Of a stretch of 64,000 nt of DNA, positions 46,099 through 54,412 are shown piece by piece. How positions within the stretch are numbered: the stretch's first letter is position 1; every line of letters begins with the position of its first letter. Position numbers and translations under genes: made by a program. This DNA is from MVRV01 sp964469905. GTDB lineage: Bacteria; Desulfobacterota; Syntrophia; Syntrophales; Smithellaceae. The notes below the pieces were generated by a model, which was given only the letters and a program-made list of their open reading frames with translations, was not told the origin of the DNA and ran no database searches. The stretch lies in NCBI GenBank assembly GCA_964469905.1, contig CAYXZW010000002.1, positions 62,001-126,000 on the forward strand. Direction: 5' to 3'.

Positions 46099-46887
46099 TC
46101 ATTTGTGGAGTCTGATCGGTATGCCTGCATTTCGAATTTGCGCTCGCGCTTGCATGGGATTCTCATCTTTGAAACAGAAATAGGTACCAGCAGATACTGC
46201 GTCGGCTCTTCCATCTATGAAACCTTCCACAAAATGCTTGGCCAAACCGCACCCTCCCGAGGCAATCACGGGAATTGTAACATGTTCTGCTACTTTTCTG
46301 GTCAACGCGATATCCAATCCACTCCTTGCTCCGTCACGATCTACGGATGTCAGGAGCAACTCCCCTGCGCCCAGTCTTTCGCCTTCTTCCGCCCATGCCA
46401 AAGGATGTAAATCCGTTTTCTCTTTTCCACCGCGCTTCCACACATGGTAATCGCCGGACTGATCCTGACGGAAATCAATGCTTAATACAACACATTGAGC
46501 GCCAAACATGTTCGACGCTCTTTTAATCAAATCCGGGTTTTCGACCGCTGCCGTATTGATACTTACTTTGTCCGCACCGCTCACAAGCAATGTTCTGAAA
46601 TCATCAAGCGTACGCACGCCGCCGCCAACAGTAATGGGCATAAATATCTCACTAGCTGCCCGTTTGACAACATCGGCCAGAATAGATACACTTTTTTCAG
46701 TTGGTCTTATATCAACAAATATTAATTCGTCTGCCGCCTGAGCTTCATATATTTTTGCCTGAGAAACAGGATCGCCAATTTCAAAATAGCCGTCAAATTG
46801 TTTTGTTGTGACCAATACAATGCGCCGATTGTTTGAGCGCTGGCTTTCCATCATTTGAAGTTTTGGAATCAACCGTTTTTTCAACAT
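46099..46887 (-). CDS. wbuZ: HisF-like subunit of sugar amidotransferase (WbuZ/HisF2)
   Basis: A 262-residue TIM-barrel protein homologous to HisF. It shows the GDPVSQAKIYEAQ and ITVGGGVRTLDDF segments and a second half with VVLSIDFRQDQ and VIASGGCGL. The catalytic Asp11 of true HisF is replaced by glutamine (Q11 in IPKLQM), while the Asp equivalent to Asp130 is kept (SIDFR). It therefore cannot be ordinary histidine biosynthesis. WbuZ/HisF2 partners WbuY to channel ammonia for making an amidine on an N-acetyl sugar. It starts directly after the WbuY stop codon. Confidence 0.88.
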   Translation of the reverse strand: MLKKRLIPKLQMMESQRSNNRRIVLVTTKQFDGYFEIGDPVSQAKIYEAQAADELIFVDIRPTEKSVSILADVVKRAASEIFMPITVGGGVRTLDDFRTLLVSGADKVSINTAAVENPDLIKRASNMFGAQCVVLSIDFRQDQSGDYHVWKRGGKEKTDLHPLAWAEEGERLGAGELLLTSVDRDGARSGLDIALTRKVAEHVTIPVIASGGCGLAKHFVEGFIDGRADAVSAGTYFCFKDENPMQARAQIRNAGIPIRLHK

Positions 46888-47505
46888 TTAAGGCAACCAG
46901 CTTAAGAAATTATCAATGATTTTCAATCCATAATCCTGGCTCTTTTCCGGATGAAACTGCGTGGCAAAAATATTGTCCTTTCTGACTGCCGCAGTAATGC
47001 GGCTGCCATATTCGACTGTTGCGTCAACATCACGGCCGTCTTTGCATTGCATGAAATATGAATGGACAAAATAATAATTCGGATGCTCGGGAAGCCCCGT
47101 AAAAAGAGGGCTCTCTTTTTTGTAAGTAATATCGTTCCATCCCACATGCGGAACTCTTAAGGCTGGGTCTGCGGGCGCAATTTTAATCACTTCCGCGTCA
47201 AACCAACCCAATCCGGCATGTTCGCCAAATTCATAACTCTTCTTAGCCATGGCTTGCATACCCAAACATATACCCAGGACGGGTCTTTTCTTAGTAAAAG
47301 CAAAATCGTTTAAAGCAGCGATAAATTTCTTCGTTTGCAAATTACGGATGCAATCTTCAAAAGCACCCACACCAGGCAGTACGATTCTTTCACAGCGTTC
47401 CATTTCTTCCGGCGTATGACAAATTATCGTTTCCGCGCCCAAGTATTCGAAAGCGTTAAAAACAGACAGCAAATTTCCCATGCCATAATCTATAATTCCG
47501 ATCAT
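46888..47505 (-). CDS. wbuY: HisH-like glutaminase of sugar amidotransferase (WbuY/HisH2)
   Basis: A 205-residue class I glutamine amidotransferase. The nucleophile C80 sits in LGICLGMQ, and the catalytic His and Glu are H185/E187 in TQFHPEKSQ. It releases ammonia from glutamine, which passes through the HisF-like WbuZ to the WbuX amidotransferase. The gene order X-Y-Z, its place away from any his operon, and the altered HisF partner all support this over histidine synthesis. Catalytic triad intact. Confidence 0.9.
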   Translation of the reverse strand: MIGIIDYGMGNLLSVFNAFEYLGAETIICHTPEEMERCERIVLPGVGAFEDCIRNLQTKKFIAALNDFAFTKKRPVLGICLGMQAMAKKSYEFGEHAGLGWFDAEVIKIAPADPALRVPHVGWNDITYKKESPLFTGLPEHPNYYFVHSYFMQCKDGRDVDATVEYGSRITAAVRKDNIFATQFHPEKSQDYGLKIIDNFLSWLP

Positions 47506-47511
47506 GAGTAT

Positions 47512-48717
47512 CTATCGATTATTTTTTCTAGACTTCCATTTTTCCAGCTGAACATCAGCTGCGACACGTTCCATGCTCCCATGTCGAGGCCATTTATCAA
47601 AATCATGAGTTTTGCTCCCATCAGTCGTTTTTGATGGGTCATGAATATAAGGAGAAACGCCATGGCTCAAAGATATTTCCATAAACTCTTTCTCACTTAG
47701 TCCGATATACTCCAGAAATATTTCAAGACTCGGCGGTCTTTTATTTTCATATTTATTTATGATCTCCAACGCTTGATCCCTTGACATCCGGTGATTACGA
47801 ATATCTATCGATGCAAGATGGCATGGTCTCGTGTATCCTCTTTTGATATATTTGATATAGTCTCTTACACCCTGAAGATAGCATTCAATTTTTTCATACG
47901 AATAGTCTGGCGGTACATTTTCCACTTGGTCTCCTTTCCATCCCAATTCGTCGGTAATAATTTGAGATTGCTTCTTCACATCCCAAGGGATATATGAGCC
48001 AAGACAAACTGACCGATAACCAATTCTTCTCAATTCTTTTAATGGCGGGTATTTAAATGGTTTGAGATCTCTTTCATCAACGAGTCCCTCTAATCGGACA
48101 TACATATCATCGGCGGTTATCCCCAAATTAACATAGCGGTTAAATCGTTTTTCATCTACTTCTTCAGGCTGCGTATAGTCAAAGTACGCCGTATATTCAG
48201 ATGAAGGTTCACCCCAGAAGATAAGGGGAACATTATATTTAATTGCAACCTGCATGGGGTATGCGAAAATACCCGTATGGCAATGCCAGCAAAAATCTCC
48301 TTTCTCCAAAAAACTCTGCAACATGCATTTTTGAACAACTTTCCAGTTTGGTGTAAAATGATGAAAATCTACACCTAATTTGCGGAGCGCCTGAACAGTA
48401 TTTTCTGCAAGATTCGGCCGTAGAAAACCATGATCGAATCTTACGACAAGAGGTTTTATGCCATATTCCTTAACCAGATAATGCAATGTCCAAGTGCTGT
48501 CTTTCCCGCCACTGAAAGGAACAATACAGTCATAATCGTACTTACCTCTATATTGCTCGATCAACTTATCGAGTTCTTCCTTTTTTGCGCTCCAGTCTAT
48601 CGCTTCCTGCTTAAAGTCCTGTTGAAGGCATATATTACAAACTCCGTTTTCATCAAAAACAATCGTTTCATGCGTTTCGGGGGTTGTACAGCGAGTACAT
48701 CTCTTCAATTCATTCAT
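47512..48717 (-). CDS. wbuX: N-acetyl sugar amidotransferase (WbuX/WbpG/PseA family)
   Basis: A 401-residue enzyme. Two cysteine pairs (C7/C10 and C27/C30) form a zinc site, followed by the ATP pyrophosphatase loop FSGGKDST at 68-75. The family (WbpG in Pseudomonas aeruginosa O-antigen, PseA/LegA in flagellar glycans) converts an N-acetyl group into an acetamidino group using ammonia from the HisH/HisF-type partners. The substrate here may be the pseudaminic acid, the ManNAc(3NAc)A-type sugar, or an N-formyl variant. It begins 55 bases after the pseI stop and is six bases from wbuY. Confidence 0.9.
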   Translation of the reverse strand: MNELKRCTRCTTPETHETIVFDENGVCNICLQQDFKQEAIDWSAKKEELDKLIEQYRGKYDYDCIVPFSGGKDSTWTLHYLVKEYGIKPLVVRFDHGFLRPNLAENTVQALRKLGVDFHHFTPNWKVVQKCMLQSFLEKGDFCWHCHTGIFAYPMQVAIKYNVPLIFWGEPSSEYTAYFDYTQPEEVDEKRFNRYVNLGITADDMYVRLEGLVDERDLKPFKYPPLKELRRIGYRSVCLGSYIPWDVKKQSQIITDELGWKGDQVENVPPDYSYEKIECYLQGVRDYIKYIKRGYTRPCHLASIDIRNHRMSRDQALEIINKYENKRPPSLEIFLEYIGLSEKEFMEISLSHGVSPYIHDPSKTTDGSKTHDFDKWPRHGSMERVAADVQLEKWKSRKNNR

Positions 48718-48772
48718 TTTCTTGTCCCTTCCTTAAAGAACAACGGATACGTTGGTGACAGGTATATTCCTG

Positions 48773-49822
48773 CTATACAATCAAATCCCAGTCTAACGGA
48801 GTGCCTTTACTAATATCCCGCGATGCTTTTCTTCCCATGATATTTTTTATGAAGCGCGTGTGTAAAGCATAGCCCGGTCGGATACTGCGTATATTTTTTT
48901 CGGTCAAGGTTTCGCCTTTTTTAATATTTTCTACAGCAAAAAGAGACCGGCGGAAGACGCGGCTGGGTGCCTCACTCCCGGTAACTTCGTAGCTAACGCG
49001 ACCGACGGCTTTTTCTGTTGTTCGGATGGCATCAACCATTGCTTTGAATTCGTGGGGCTCAAGAGAGAATGCGCTGTCAGCTCCTGGAATGGATCGGGAC
49101 AGGGTAAAATGTTTTTCAACAATGCGGGCTCCGAGGGCTACGGCTGCAATTGGCACAGCAATGCTCACGGTATGGTCGGACAGTCCTACCGGAACACTGA
49201 ATGCTTCCGCCATGTGCGCAATGGTGCGCAGATTCATTTCCGTTGGATCGGCGGGGTAGGCGCTTGTACATTTCAGAAGGGCCATTTCTCTGCAACCCGC
49301 TGCTCGGGCCGTAGTCACCGCTTCGCCTATCTCTGCCAATGTGGCCATGCCTGTTGACATGATGATCGGCTTACCGGTCTTAGCAATATACTGAATCAGG
49401 GGTATATCGACCAACTCAAAGGAGGCGATTTTATAGGCAGGGACTTGCATCTCTTCTAAAAAATCGACTGCCGTTTGATCAAATGGTGATGAGAAAAGGT
49501 CTATCCCAATGTCATTGGCAATCTGTTGCAGTTTTGGCTGCCATTCCCATGGCGTGTATGCTTCCTGATAAAGATTATACAACGTCTTTCCTTCCCAAAT
49601 TGTTCCTTTGCCGATATGGAAGTATTCATTGTCGCAGTCTATAGTAATGGTGTCCGGGGTGTATGTCTGTAATTTAATTGCATCTGCCCCTGCTTCTTTG
49701 GCAGCCTTAACGATCTGAACTGCTTGATGGAAATCTTGGTTATGATTTGCTGATAATTCTGCGATAATATATACAGGCCATCCATCTCCTATGTTTTTCC
49801 CCCCAATCTTTATATTATTCAT
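48773..49822 (-). CDS. pseI: Pseudaminic acid synthase
   Basis: A 349-residue NeuB-family enzyme. It starts with PVYIIAELSANHNQDF and has KLQTYTPDT, FSSPFDQTAVDFL, LSDHTVSI and the EKHFTL motif, then a C-terminal SAF antifreeze-like domain from about 285 to 349. It condenses 2,4-diacetamido-2,4,6-trideoxy-L-altrose with phosphoenolpyruvate to make pseudaminic acid. A NeuB-type legionaminic acid synthase is less likely because PseB, PseC and PseG genes are adjacent. It overlaps the formyltransferase gene by eight bases. Confidence 0.93.
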   Translation of the reverse strand: MNNIKIGGKNIGDGWPVYIIAELSANHNQDFHQAVQIVKAAKEAGADAIKLQTYTPDTITIDCDNEYFHIGKGTIWEGKTLYNLYQEAYTPWEWQPKLQQIANDIGIDLFSSPFDQTAVDFLEEMQVPAYKIASFELVDIPLIQYIAKTGKPIIMSTGMATLAEIGEAVTTARAAGCREMALLKCTSAYPADPTEMNLRTIAHMAEAFSVPVGLSDHTVSIAVPIAAVALGARIVEKHFTLSRSIPGADSAFSLEPHEFKAMVDAIRTTEKAVGRVSYEVTGSEAPSRVFRRSLFAVENIKKGETLTEKNIRSIRPGYALHTRFIKNIMGRKASRDISKGTPLDWDLIV

Positions 49823-50399
49823 AAACTACTTTCCCCTTCCCAATTAATAACGAAACGGGGGTTTCCCATCCATCAACGAGTAAGTTTTCATATTTCTTTT
49901 TATCAAAGGATTTATGAAAGGTTCCACCCATAAACTGTTTCAGACGTGAACAGTTTCCGTCTCGAATGAAGGGCCAATTTATTTTGAAAAGATCGACGAT
50001 CTCTGTTTGAAGTTTCTGGTATGTCGTTGCCAGCGTTTCATGATCGTCCTCAAAAAACACTTCTTTTTGTACAATAATATCTCCCGTATCAATCCCCTCA
50101 TCGACATAATGTATCGTCACTCCCTTAGGCGTATCCTCAAGGAAGCTCCATAGGTTCGGATCAGCACCCCTGTTCCAGGGAAGCAGCGAAATATGAAGAT
50201 TAATAATCTTTCGATTTAAACAATTGATAATCGAATCATTTATGATATGCCGATAGCCATGACTGACCGCAAAGTCGATCCCGTTTTGTTTTATGAATAA
50301 TTCATTAATCGGCTCAGTGCATTCGAGAACATCATCACCAACTTGGTCAATAAATTTTGAAATTGGTGTTATATTATTTTTTAATATCAGTATCTTCAT
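49815..50399 (-). CDS. Formyltransferase-family protein in the pseudaminic operon
   Basis: A 194-residue protein with only the formyltransferase core. It has NLHISLLPWNRG, GVTIHYVDEGIDTGDI and the catalytic Asn-His-Asp set as N67, H69 and D104. The family uses 10-formyltetrahydrofolate to formylate amines, as in ArnA and sugar N-formyltransferases. Between pseI and pseG, and translationally coupled to pseI, it likely formylates the amino group that PseH would normally acetylate, giving an N-formyl nonulosonate. That step is inferred. The protein is shorter than Fmt because it lacks the C-terminal domain. Confidence 0.85.
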   Translation of the reverse strand: MKILILKNNITPISKFIDQVGDDVLECTEPINELFIKQNGIDFAVSHGYRHIINDSIINCLNRKIINLHISLLPWNRGADPNLWSFLEDTPKGVTIHYVDEGIDTGDIIVQKEVFFEDDHETLATTYQKLQTEIVDLFKINWPFIRDGNCSRLKQFMGGTFHKSFDKKKYENLLVDGWETPVSLLIGKGKVVYE

Positions 50400-50403
50400 G
50401 GTG

Positions 50404-51438
50404 CTAATGCATCAATGATGAAAAAACCCTCATTGAACCATTTCCGTCATTCAATTGGGTACCCTGTAAAGCCATGAGAGATCTCTTTTCTCTATTGTAC
50501 AGGATCGCTGATAAGATTTTACAAAGTTTTTCAGTGGTTATTTTGTTTCCATTACCACAATTGATAGCAACTCTTTTTTTATCTAAGCTAACAGCTATCG
50601 ATCTCTGGTTTTCAGCAAGAACAGTAGCAAGGAAAGGCACTCCCATATAAGTTAGCTCCCAGCATGTACTGCCGCCTGCTGAAACGGCCATATCCGCCCA
50701 CGCCATCAGTTCGGGCATACTGGGTGGATTGATCAGAAGCTCTGCCGTAAAGTTGGCTGAAACGATAGACTTTTGAAGTGTTTCTTGGTGAAAATTGGCC
50801 GGACCGATGATTACTCTGACCGCGATATCAGGTTCATTAAGAAATTTTAAAGCCTCTATGACTTTCAGGGTCACATTGTCCGGATCAGCACCACCAAGGG
50901 TCACAAGGATATTTTTTGCCCGATCCGGGATTTCACGTTTGAAGTTCTGATATTTCAAGAATTCTCTGCGCAGAAGCACATAACGGGCACCCAACAGGAG
51001 GGTTGTGTCTTCATCACAGAGATAGCTCAGATCCGGTGCATGAATATTCTGGTTCAGAAGAATATCGGCATGATAATATGGCAAGTGGTTCATGTCGTCA
51101 ATGACTAAAAGGTGGATTCCCGCATCACGAATGGCTTTCTGATAATCCGGAGTAAAATGGTAACCATCCAAGACGATCCACTTATTTTGACCGGTTATGC
51201 CCGTTTTCAAAATGGATAAAGTATTTTTTAGATCAGATGGATCAGGACAGATATACCCGATAGAAATCAAGCTGAATCCTTCATCACTTATCCTCTGCTT
51301 CAAGGACTCACTGTCACAACAACCGATGAATGTAACTTCGCCCCCTTGGTCTTGCCAAGTTTGGGCAAGGGCGATGCACCGCATGATGTGCCCCGTCCCC
51401 ATTTTGGAATCAGCATCAGCCCTGATGTACAGGTGCAT
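50404..51438 (-). CDS. pseG: UDP-2,4-diacetamido-2,4,6-trideoxy-altropyranose hydrolase
   Basis: A 344-residue GT-B fold hydrolase. GTGHIMRC near the start puts the catalytic histidine at residue 17, the same number as in Campylobacter PseG. The C-terminal half has VTLGGADPDN and SAGGSTCWELTYMGVP, the UDP-binding signature. PseG removes UDP to give the free sugar used by PseI. The ATG at 51438 overlaps the TGA of the upstream fusion gene, so a TTG at 51441 is not needed. If an N-formyl group replaces acetyl here, this PseG must accept it. Confidence 0.92.
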   Translation of the reverse strand: MHLYIRADADSKMGTGHIMRCIALAQTWQDQGGEVTFIGCCDSESLKQRISDEGFSLISIGYICPDPSDLKNTLSILKTGITGQNKWIVLDGYHFTPDYQKAIRDAGIHLLVIDDMNHLPYYHADILLNQNIHAPDLSYLCDEDTTLLLGARYVLLRREFLKYQNFKREIPDRAKNILVTLGGADPDNVTLKVIEALKFLNEPDIAVRVIIGPANFHQETLQKSIVSANFTAELLINPPSMPELMAWADMAVSAGGSTCWELTYMGVPFLATVLAENQRSIAVSLDKKRVAINCGNGNKITTEKLCKILSAILYNREKRSLMALQGTQLNDGNGSMRVFSSLMH

Positions 51439-53528
51439 CAATTCAGCCTTTTAAAGCCTGCTACTGCCGGTTTACCTAAAAGAAATTCTTCAGGATGAGG
51501 CGTATTGATCGCTTCGATAATCTGTGGGAGCACCTGATCAACGGCATCTAAATACTGTTTCACATGCTCTTCCTGATGGGCATACATAGCATAAAAGCTA
51601 TTGGTTGCCAGGAATCCTTTTTCGAGCATGCCCTGTATGAATAATGCTTTCATCACAAGGGTTTCTTCGTGTTCGAAACTAAAATGCCCCATGGGGGAAA
51701 TACCACTAATATGAGCAGAAAGACCATGTTTGGCAAATAACGTTCTCCATCCATCCTGAACCATCTGACCAATTTTCATCAGGTGTTTTCCAACATCAAA
51801 TTGGCGATGCTTTTTAATCATTGCAAGGGCAGCCACAGGACCAATCCTTTCCGTCCAGTAGGTGCTGCTGATAAAACTTTTCTGTGCAGCATCCATAACA
51901 GCATTTTCCCCAATAATCGCCGCCATAGGATAGCCGTTCCCCAACGATTTAGAAAAAACAGCCATATCCGGATCGATCCCCAGTATGAGATGAGCCCCAC
52001 CCGTATTCATTCGGAAACCTGCTGAAATCTCATCAACGATTAATATCGCACCAGTCGATGTGGCCAGCGCTCTGACTCCTTTGATGAAATCGGGATTAGG
52101 CCTTTCATTCCTAATAGGCTCCATAACAATAGCGGCAATTTCATTCTTGTTGGATTCCAGAATGGCTTCAAGGTCCGCCAATTGATTATACCGAAATGGA
52201 AACGACGTCCCTTTGAGGGCTTTCGGAACTCCTGCCGGATCGAGACCGGAAAGCAGGTGCTCGCCTAGGGCGTTTTCCGTCCCTAAATTGGCTGAAAGGT
52301 ACCAGTCATGCCAGCCATGATAACCGCAAAAGGCAATCTTGTCCCGTCCCGTAAAGGTTCTGGCAATTCTAACAGCAACCGCCATAGCTTCGCCACCAGT
52401 ACGGGCAAACCGGACCTTCCCCGCCCAAGGGTGAATTTCGCAGAGGAGATCTGCCAATTCCACTTCCTCAGGACAGTTCAGGGAAGCGCTGGTCCCCTTA
52501 TCAATAGCTTCCCTGACAGCTTTGTCTACATCCGGATCCGCGTAACCCAAGACATTGGCACCAATACCACCAAGACTCATATCAATATAGCGGTTCTCGT
52601 CCAGGTCCCATATCTCAGCACCTTTGGCCCGACTGAAGTATCCGGGCCAAACGCCATAGGAAAATTGATCGGGACGTTTGGAGAGAAGCTGAGACAGTCC
52701 GGGAATGCGTTTTTTCGCGTGTTCCTGAAGAGCAATTGATTGCGCTAAATGCAAGCGTTTCATGGTTTTATCCTGCCTATCCTCTTGAAGTGATTTTATG
52801 AATCCCTCATTTCTTTCAAATTGCTTGTTAATGGCCAGCCATTCCGGTCTCTGATGAAGTAGATTGAGGATGTCCGCCATACGAAAATTTGCTCTAACCG
52901 GAAAGAGTTCCTCATATATTTTATTGATCAGATCGAAGTCCTCCTGCTCATCAACTGTCCAACGCAGATGCGAGAGATCTTCTTTATTTTTATAATGGCC
53001 TATCCGGTATCGGTCCGGCTGCTGGTGGATAAAGGGGGTAACATGCTCGCGTTGCGAAGACAGAGATGCTTCTTTCCAAGCCTCTTCTAAAACAGAAAAG
53101 CGGAAGATTTCTATGTCCAAACCATCTGGAAAAGTTGGCTCTACGGAATTAGAAGCATAATCGTAGTCATCATTAAGATAAAAAGCGATCACATTATCTA
53201 TGATTTCCGGATCGATCAGGGGACAATCCCCCGTAACACGAACGACACTCCCCGGCTTATAAGTTTGTGCAGCCTGATAAAACCGATCAAGAACATCATT
53301 CAAACTGCCTCTGTAGCAGGGTATATTAATTTTTAGACAAAGCGCTTCAATTTCATCATCACTGGAATCAGTACTGGTAGCAATAATAAGTTGATCAATC
53401 TTTTTAGCCTGCAAGACTCTCTCAACCTGGAGAGCCAGCATAGGTTGTCCCATGATCGGCTTGAGAACCTTGCCGGGCAACCTAGAGGATGTAAACCGGG
53501 CTTGAAGAATTGCGAGAATGTCGGTCAT
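51438..53528 (-). CDS. SpsF/PseF-type cytidylyltransferase fused to class III aminotransferase
   Basis: A 696-residue fusion. Residues 1-235 are a nucleotidyltransferase of the SpsF/PseF type (LQARFTSSRLPGKVL, VRVTGDCPLID), expected to make CMP-pseudaminic acid. Residues 255-690 are a PLP-dependent class III aminotransferase like glutamate-1-semialdehyde aminomutase, with FARTGGEA at 374-381 and the PLP lysine K527 in FSKSLGNGYP. The second domain is not part of the basic Pse pathway. It may aminate a keto position, or act in another sugar or acyl route. The gene overlaps both neighbours, so it is part of the pse operon. Confidence 0.87.
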   Translation of the reverse strand: MTDILAILQARFTSSRLPGKVLKPIMGQPMLALQVERVLQAKKIDQLIIATSTDSSDDEIEALCLKINIPCYRGSLNDVLDRFYQAAQTYKPGSVVRVTGDCPLIDPEIIDNVIAFYLNDDYDYASNSVEPTFPDGLDIEIFRFSVLEEAWKEASLSSQREHVTPFIHQQPDRYRIGHYKNKEDLSHLRWTVDEQEDFDLINKIYEELFPVRANFRMADILNLLHQRPEWLAINKQFERNEGFIKSLQEDRQDKTMKRLHLAQSIALQEHAKKRIPGLSQLLSKRPDQFSYGVWPGYFSRAKGAEIWDLDENRYIDMSLGGIGANVLGYADPDVDKAVREAIDKGTSASLNCPEEVELADLLCEIHPWAGKVRFARTGGEAMAVAVRIARTFTGRDKIAFCGYHGWHDWYLSANLGTENALGEHLLSGLDPAGVPKALKGTSFPFRYNQLADLEAILESNKNEIAAIVMEPIRNERPNPDFIKGVRALATSTGAILIVDEISAGFRMNTGGAHLILGIDPDMAVFSKSLGNGYPMAAIIGENAVMDAAQKSFISSTYWTERIGPVAALAMIKKHRQFDVGKHLMKIGQMVQDGWRTLFAKHGLSAHISGISPMGHFSFEHEETLVMKALFIQGMLEKGFLATNSFYAMYAHQEEHVKQYLDAVDQVLPQIIEAINTPHPEEFLLGKPAVAGFKRLN

Positions 53529-54412
53529 TGCAGTTTCCAGAAAGATGGATTTATGATGGACTCATCTTGAACAGCATAAACTGAAAAATCAAGATTGCCC
53601 ATTGTTTCTATATGATGGACCACTTTTATGATTTCTTCCAGATGGAGTTGATTGTTCACCCCCACAATAACGTGATCAATCTCCGGTTGCCGATAGACAA
53701 ATGTCAGAGCTGCCTCAAGAGGATCAATATTTTGCTTTTGTAATGCCTCGCGATACTCTAACATTAAGTTTTTTATTGAACTAAAGTATCCTGGCAGTTC
53801 TTTCGGGGACATCAGAAGCAATCCCTGAAGGAAAACCGATCTGGTGTGTATTTCGACACCCAGACCATTAAGATATTGAAGATGGCCATTTTGAATCATT
53901 CGCTGGTCAAATACATTCATAGGAATTTGAACAATGTCCGGGGTATATTTCTCTAAAAGATGATTTAGCTCTTGCGGCGAATAAAGAGAAGCGCCAATTT
54001 TCTGCACGAGCCCCCTATCTTTCATTTCTTGCATAGCCTCCCATAGATATTGTCCACCTTCTTTCAAGAGGTCAGCAGCATGATGGACAAGCAGGCCATA
54101 AAGCTTTGGCTGTTTCAATTTATCAAGAGATCTACGAAAAGTTTCTTTGAGTCTGGCGGCATCCTCTTTTTCAATCTTTGTTTTTTGGAAAACCAGCGTC
54201 TTTGTAACAATTTTGAAGACTGAGTCCGTTGGTATGCTTCGTCCGATGATTTCCTCACTGGCACCATACAATGTTGCGGTATCTAAAAGGGTGACCCCAT
54301 TTCCCCAGGCGATGGACAGAATGTCCCGTACTTCATTTTCAGGTGTAATCCCCTGCTTATTGGATACACCGTAATTCTGACCAAACTGCACTGTTCCCAA
54401 ACCGATTTTCAT
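53525..54412 (-). CDS. Aldo/keto reductase
   Basis: A 295-residue TIM-barrel oxidoreductase. The family signature LLDTATLYGASEEIIG gives D44 and Y49 of the catalytic tetrad, and the C-terminal VIVGVNNQLHLEEI contacts the NADPH cofactor. Such reductases often accompany pse and leg genes but their role there is not settled; they may reduce a keto intermediate of a modified nonulosonate. It overlaps both neighbouring genes by four bases (ATGA), so it is firmly in the operon. Confidence 0.87.
   Translation of the reverse strand: MKIGLGTVQFGQNYGVSNKQGITPENEVRDILSIAWGNGVTLLDTATLYGASEEIIGRSIPTDSVFKIVTKTLVFQKTKIEKEDAARLKETFRRSLDKLKQPKLYGLLVHHAADLLKEGGQYLWEAMQEMKDRGLVQKIGASLYSPQELNHLLEKYTPDIVQIPMNVFDQRMIQNGHLQYLNGLGVEIHTRSVFLQGLLLMSPKELPGYFSSIKNLMLEYREALQKQNIDPLEAALTFVYRQPEIDHVIVGVNNQLHLEEIIKVVHHIETMGNLDFSVYAVQDESIINPSFWKLQ

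Noticed and set aside
46099..47505. Histidine biosynthesis genes hisH and hisF
   Set aside because: No other his genes are present, HisF Asp11 is replaced by Gln, and the pair sits directly behind a WbuX amidotransferase. They are the WbuY/WbuZ sugar-amidation proteins.
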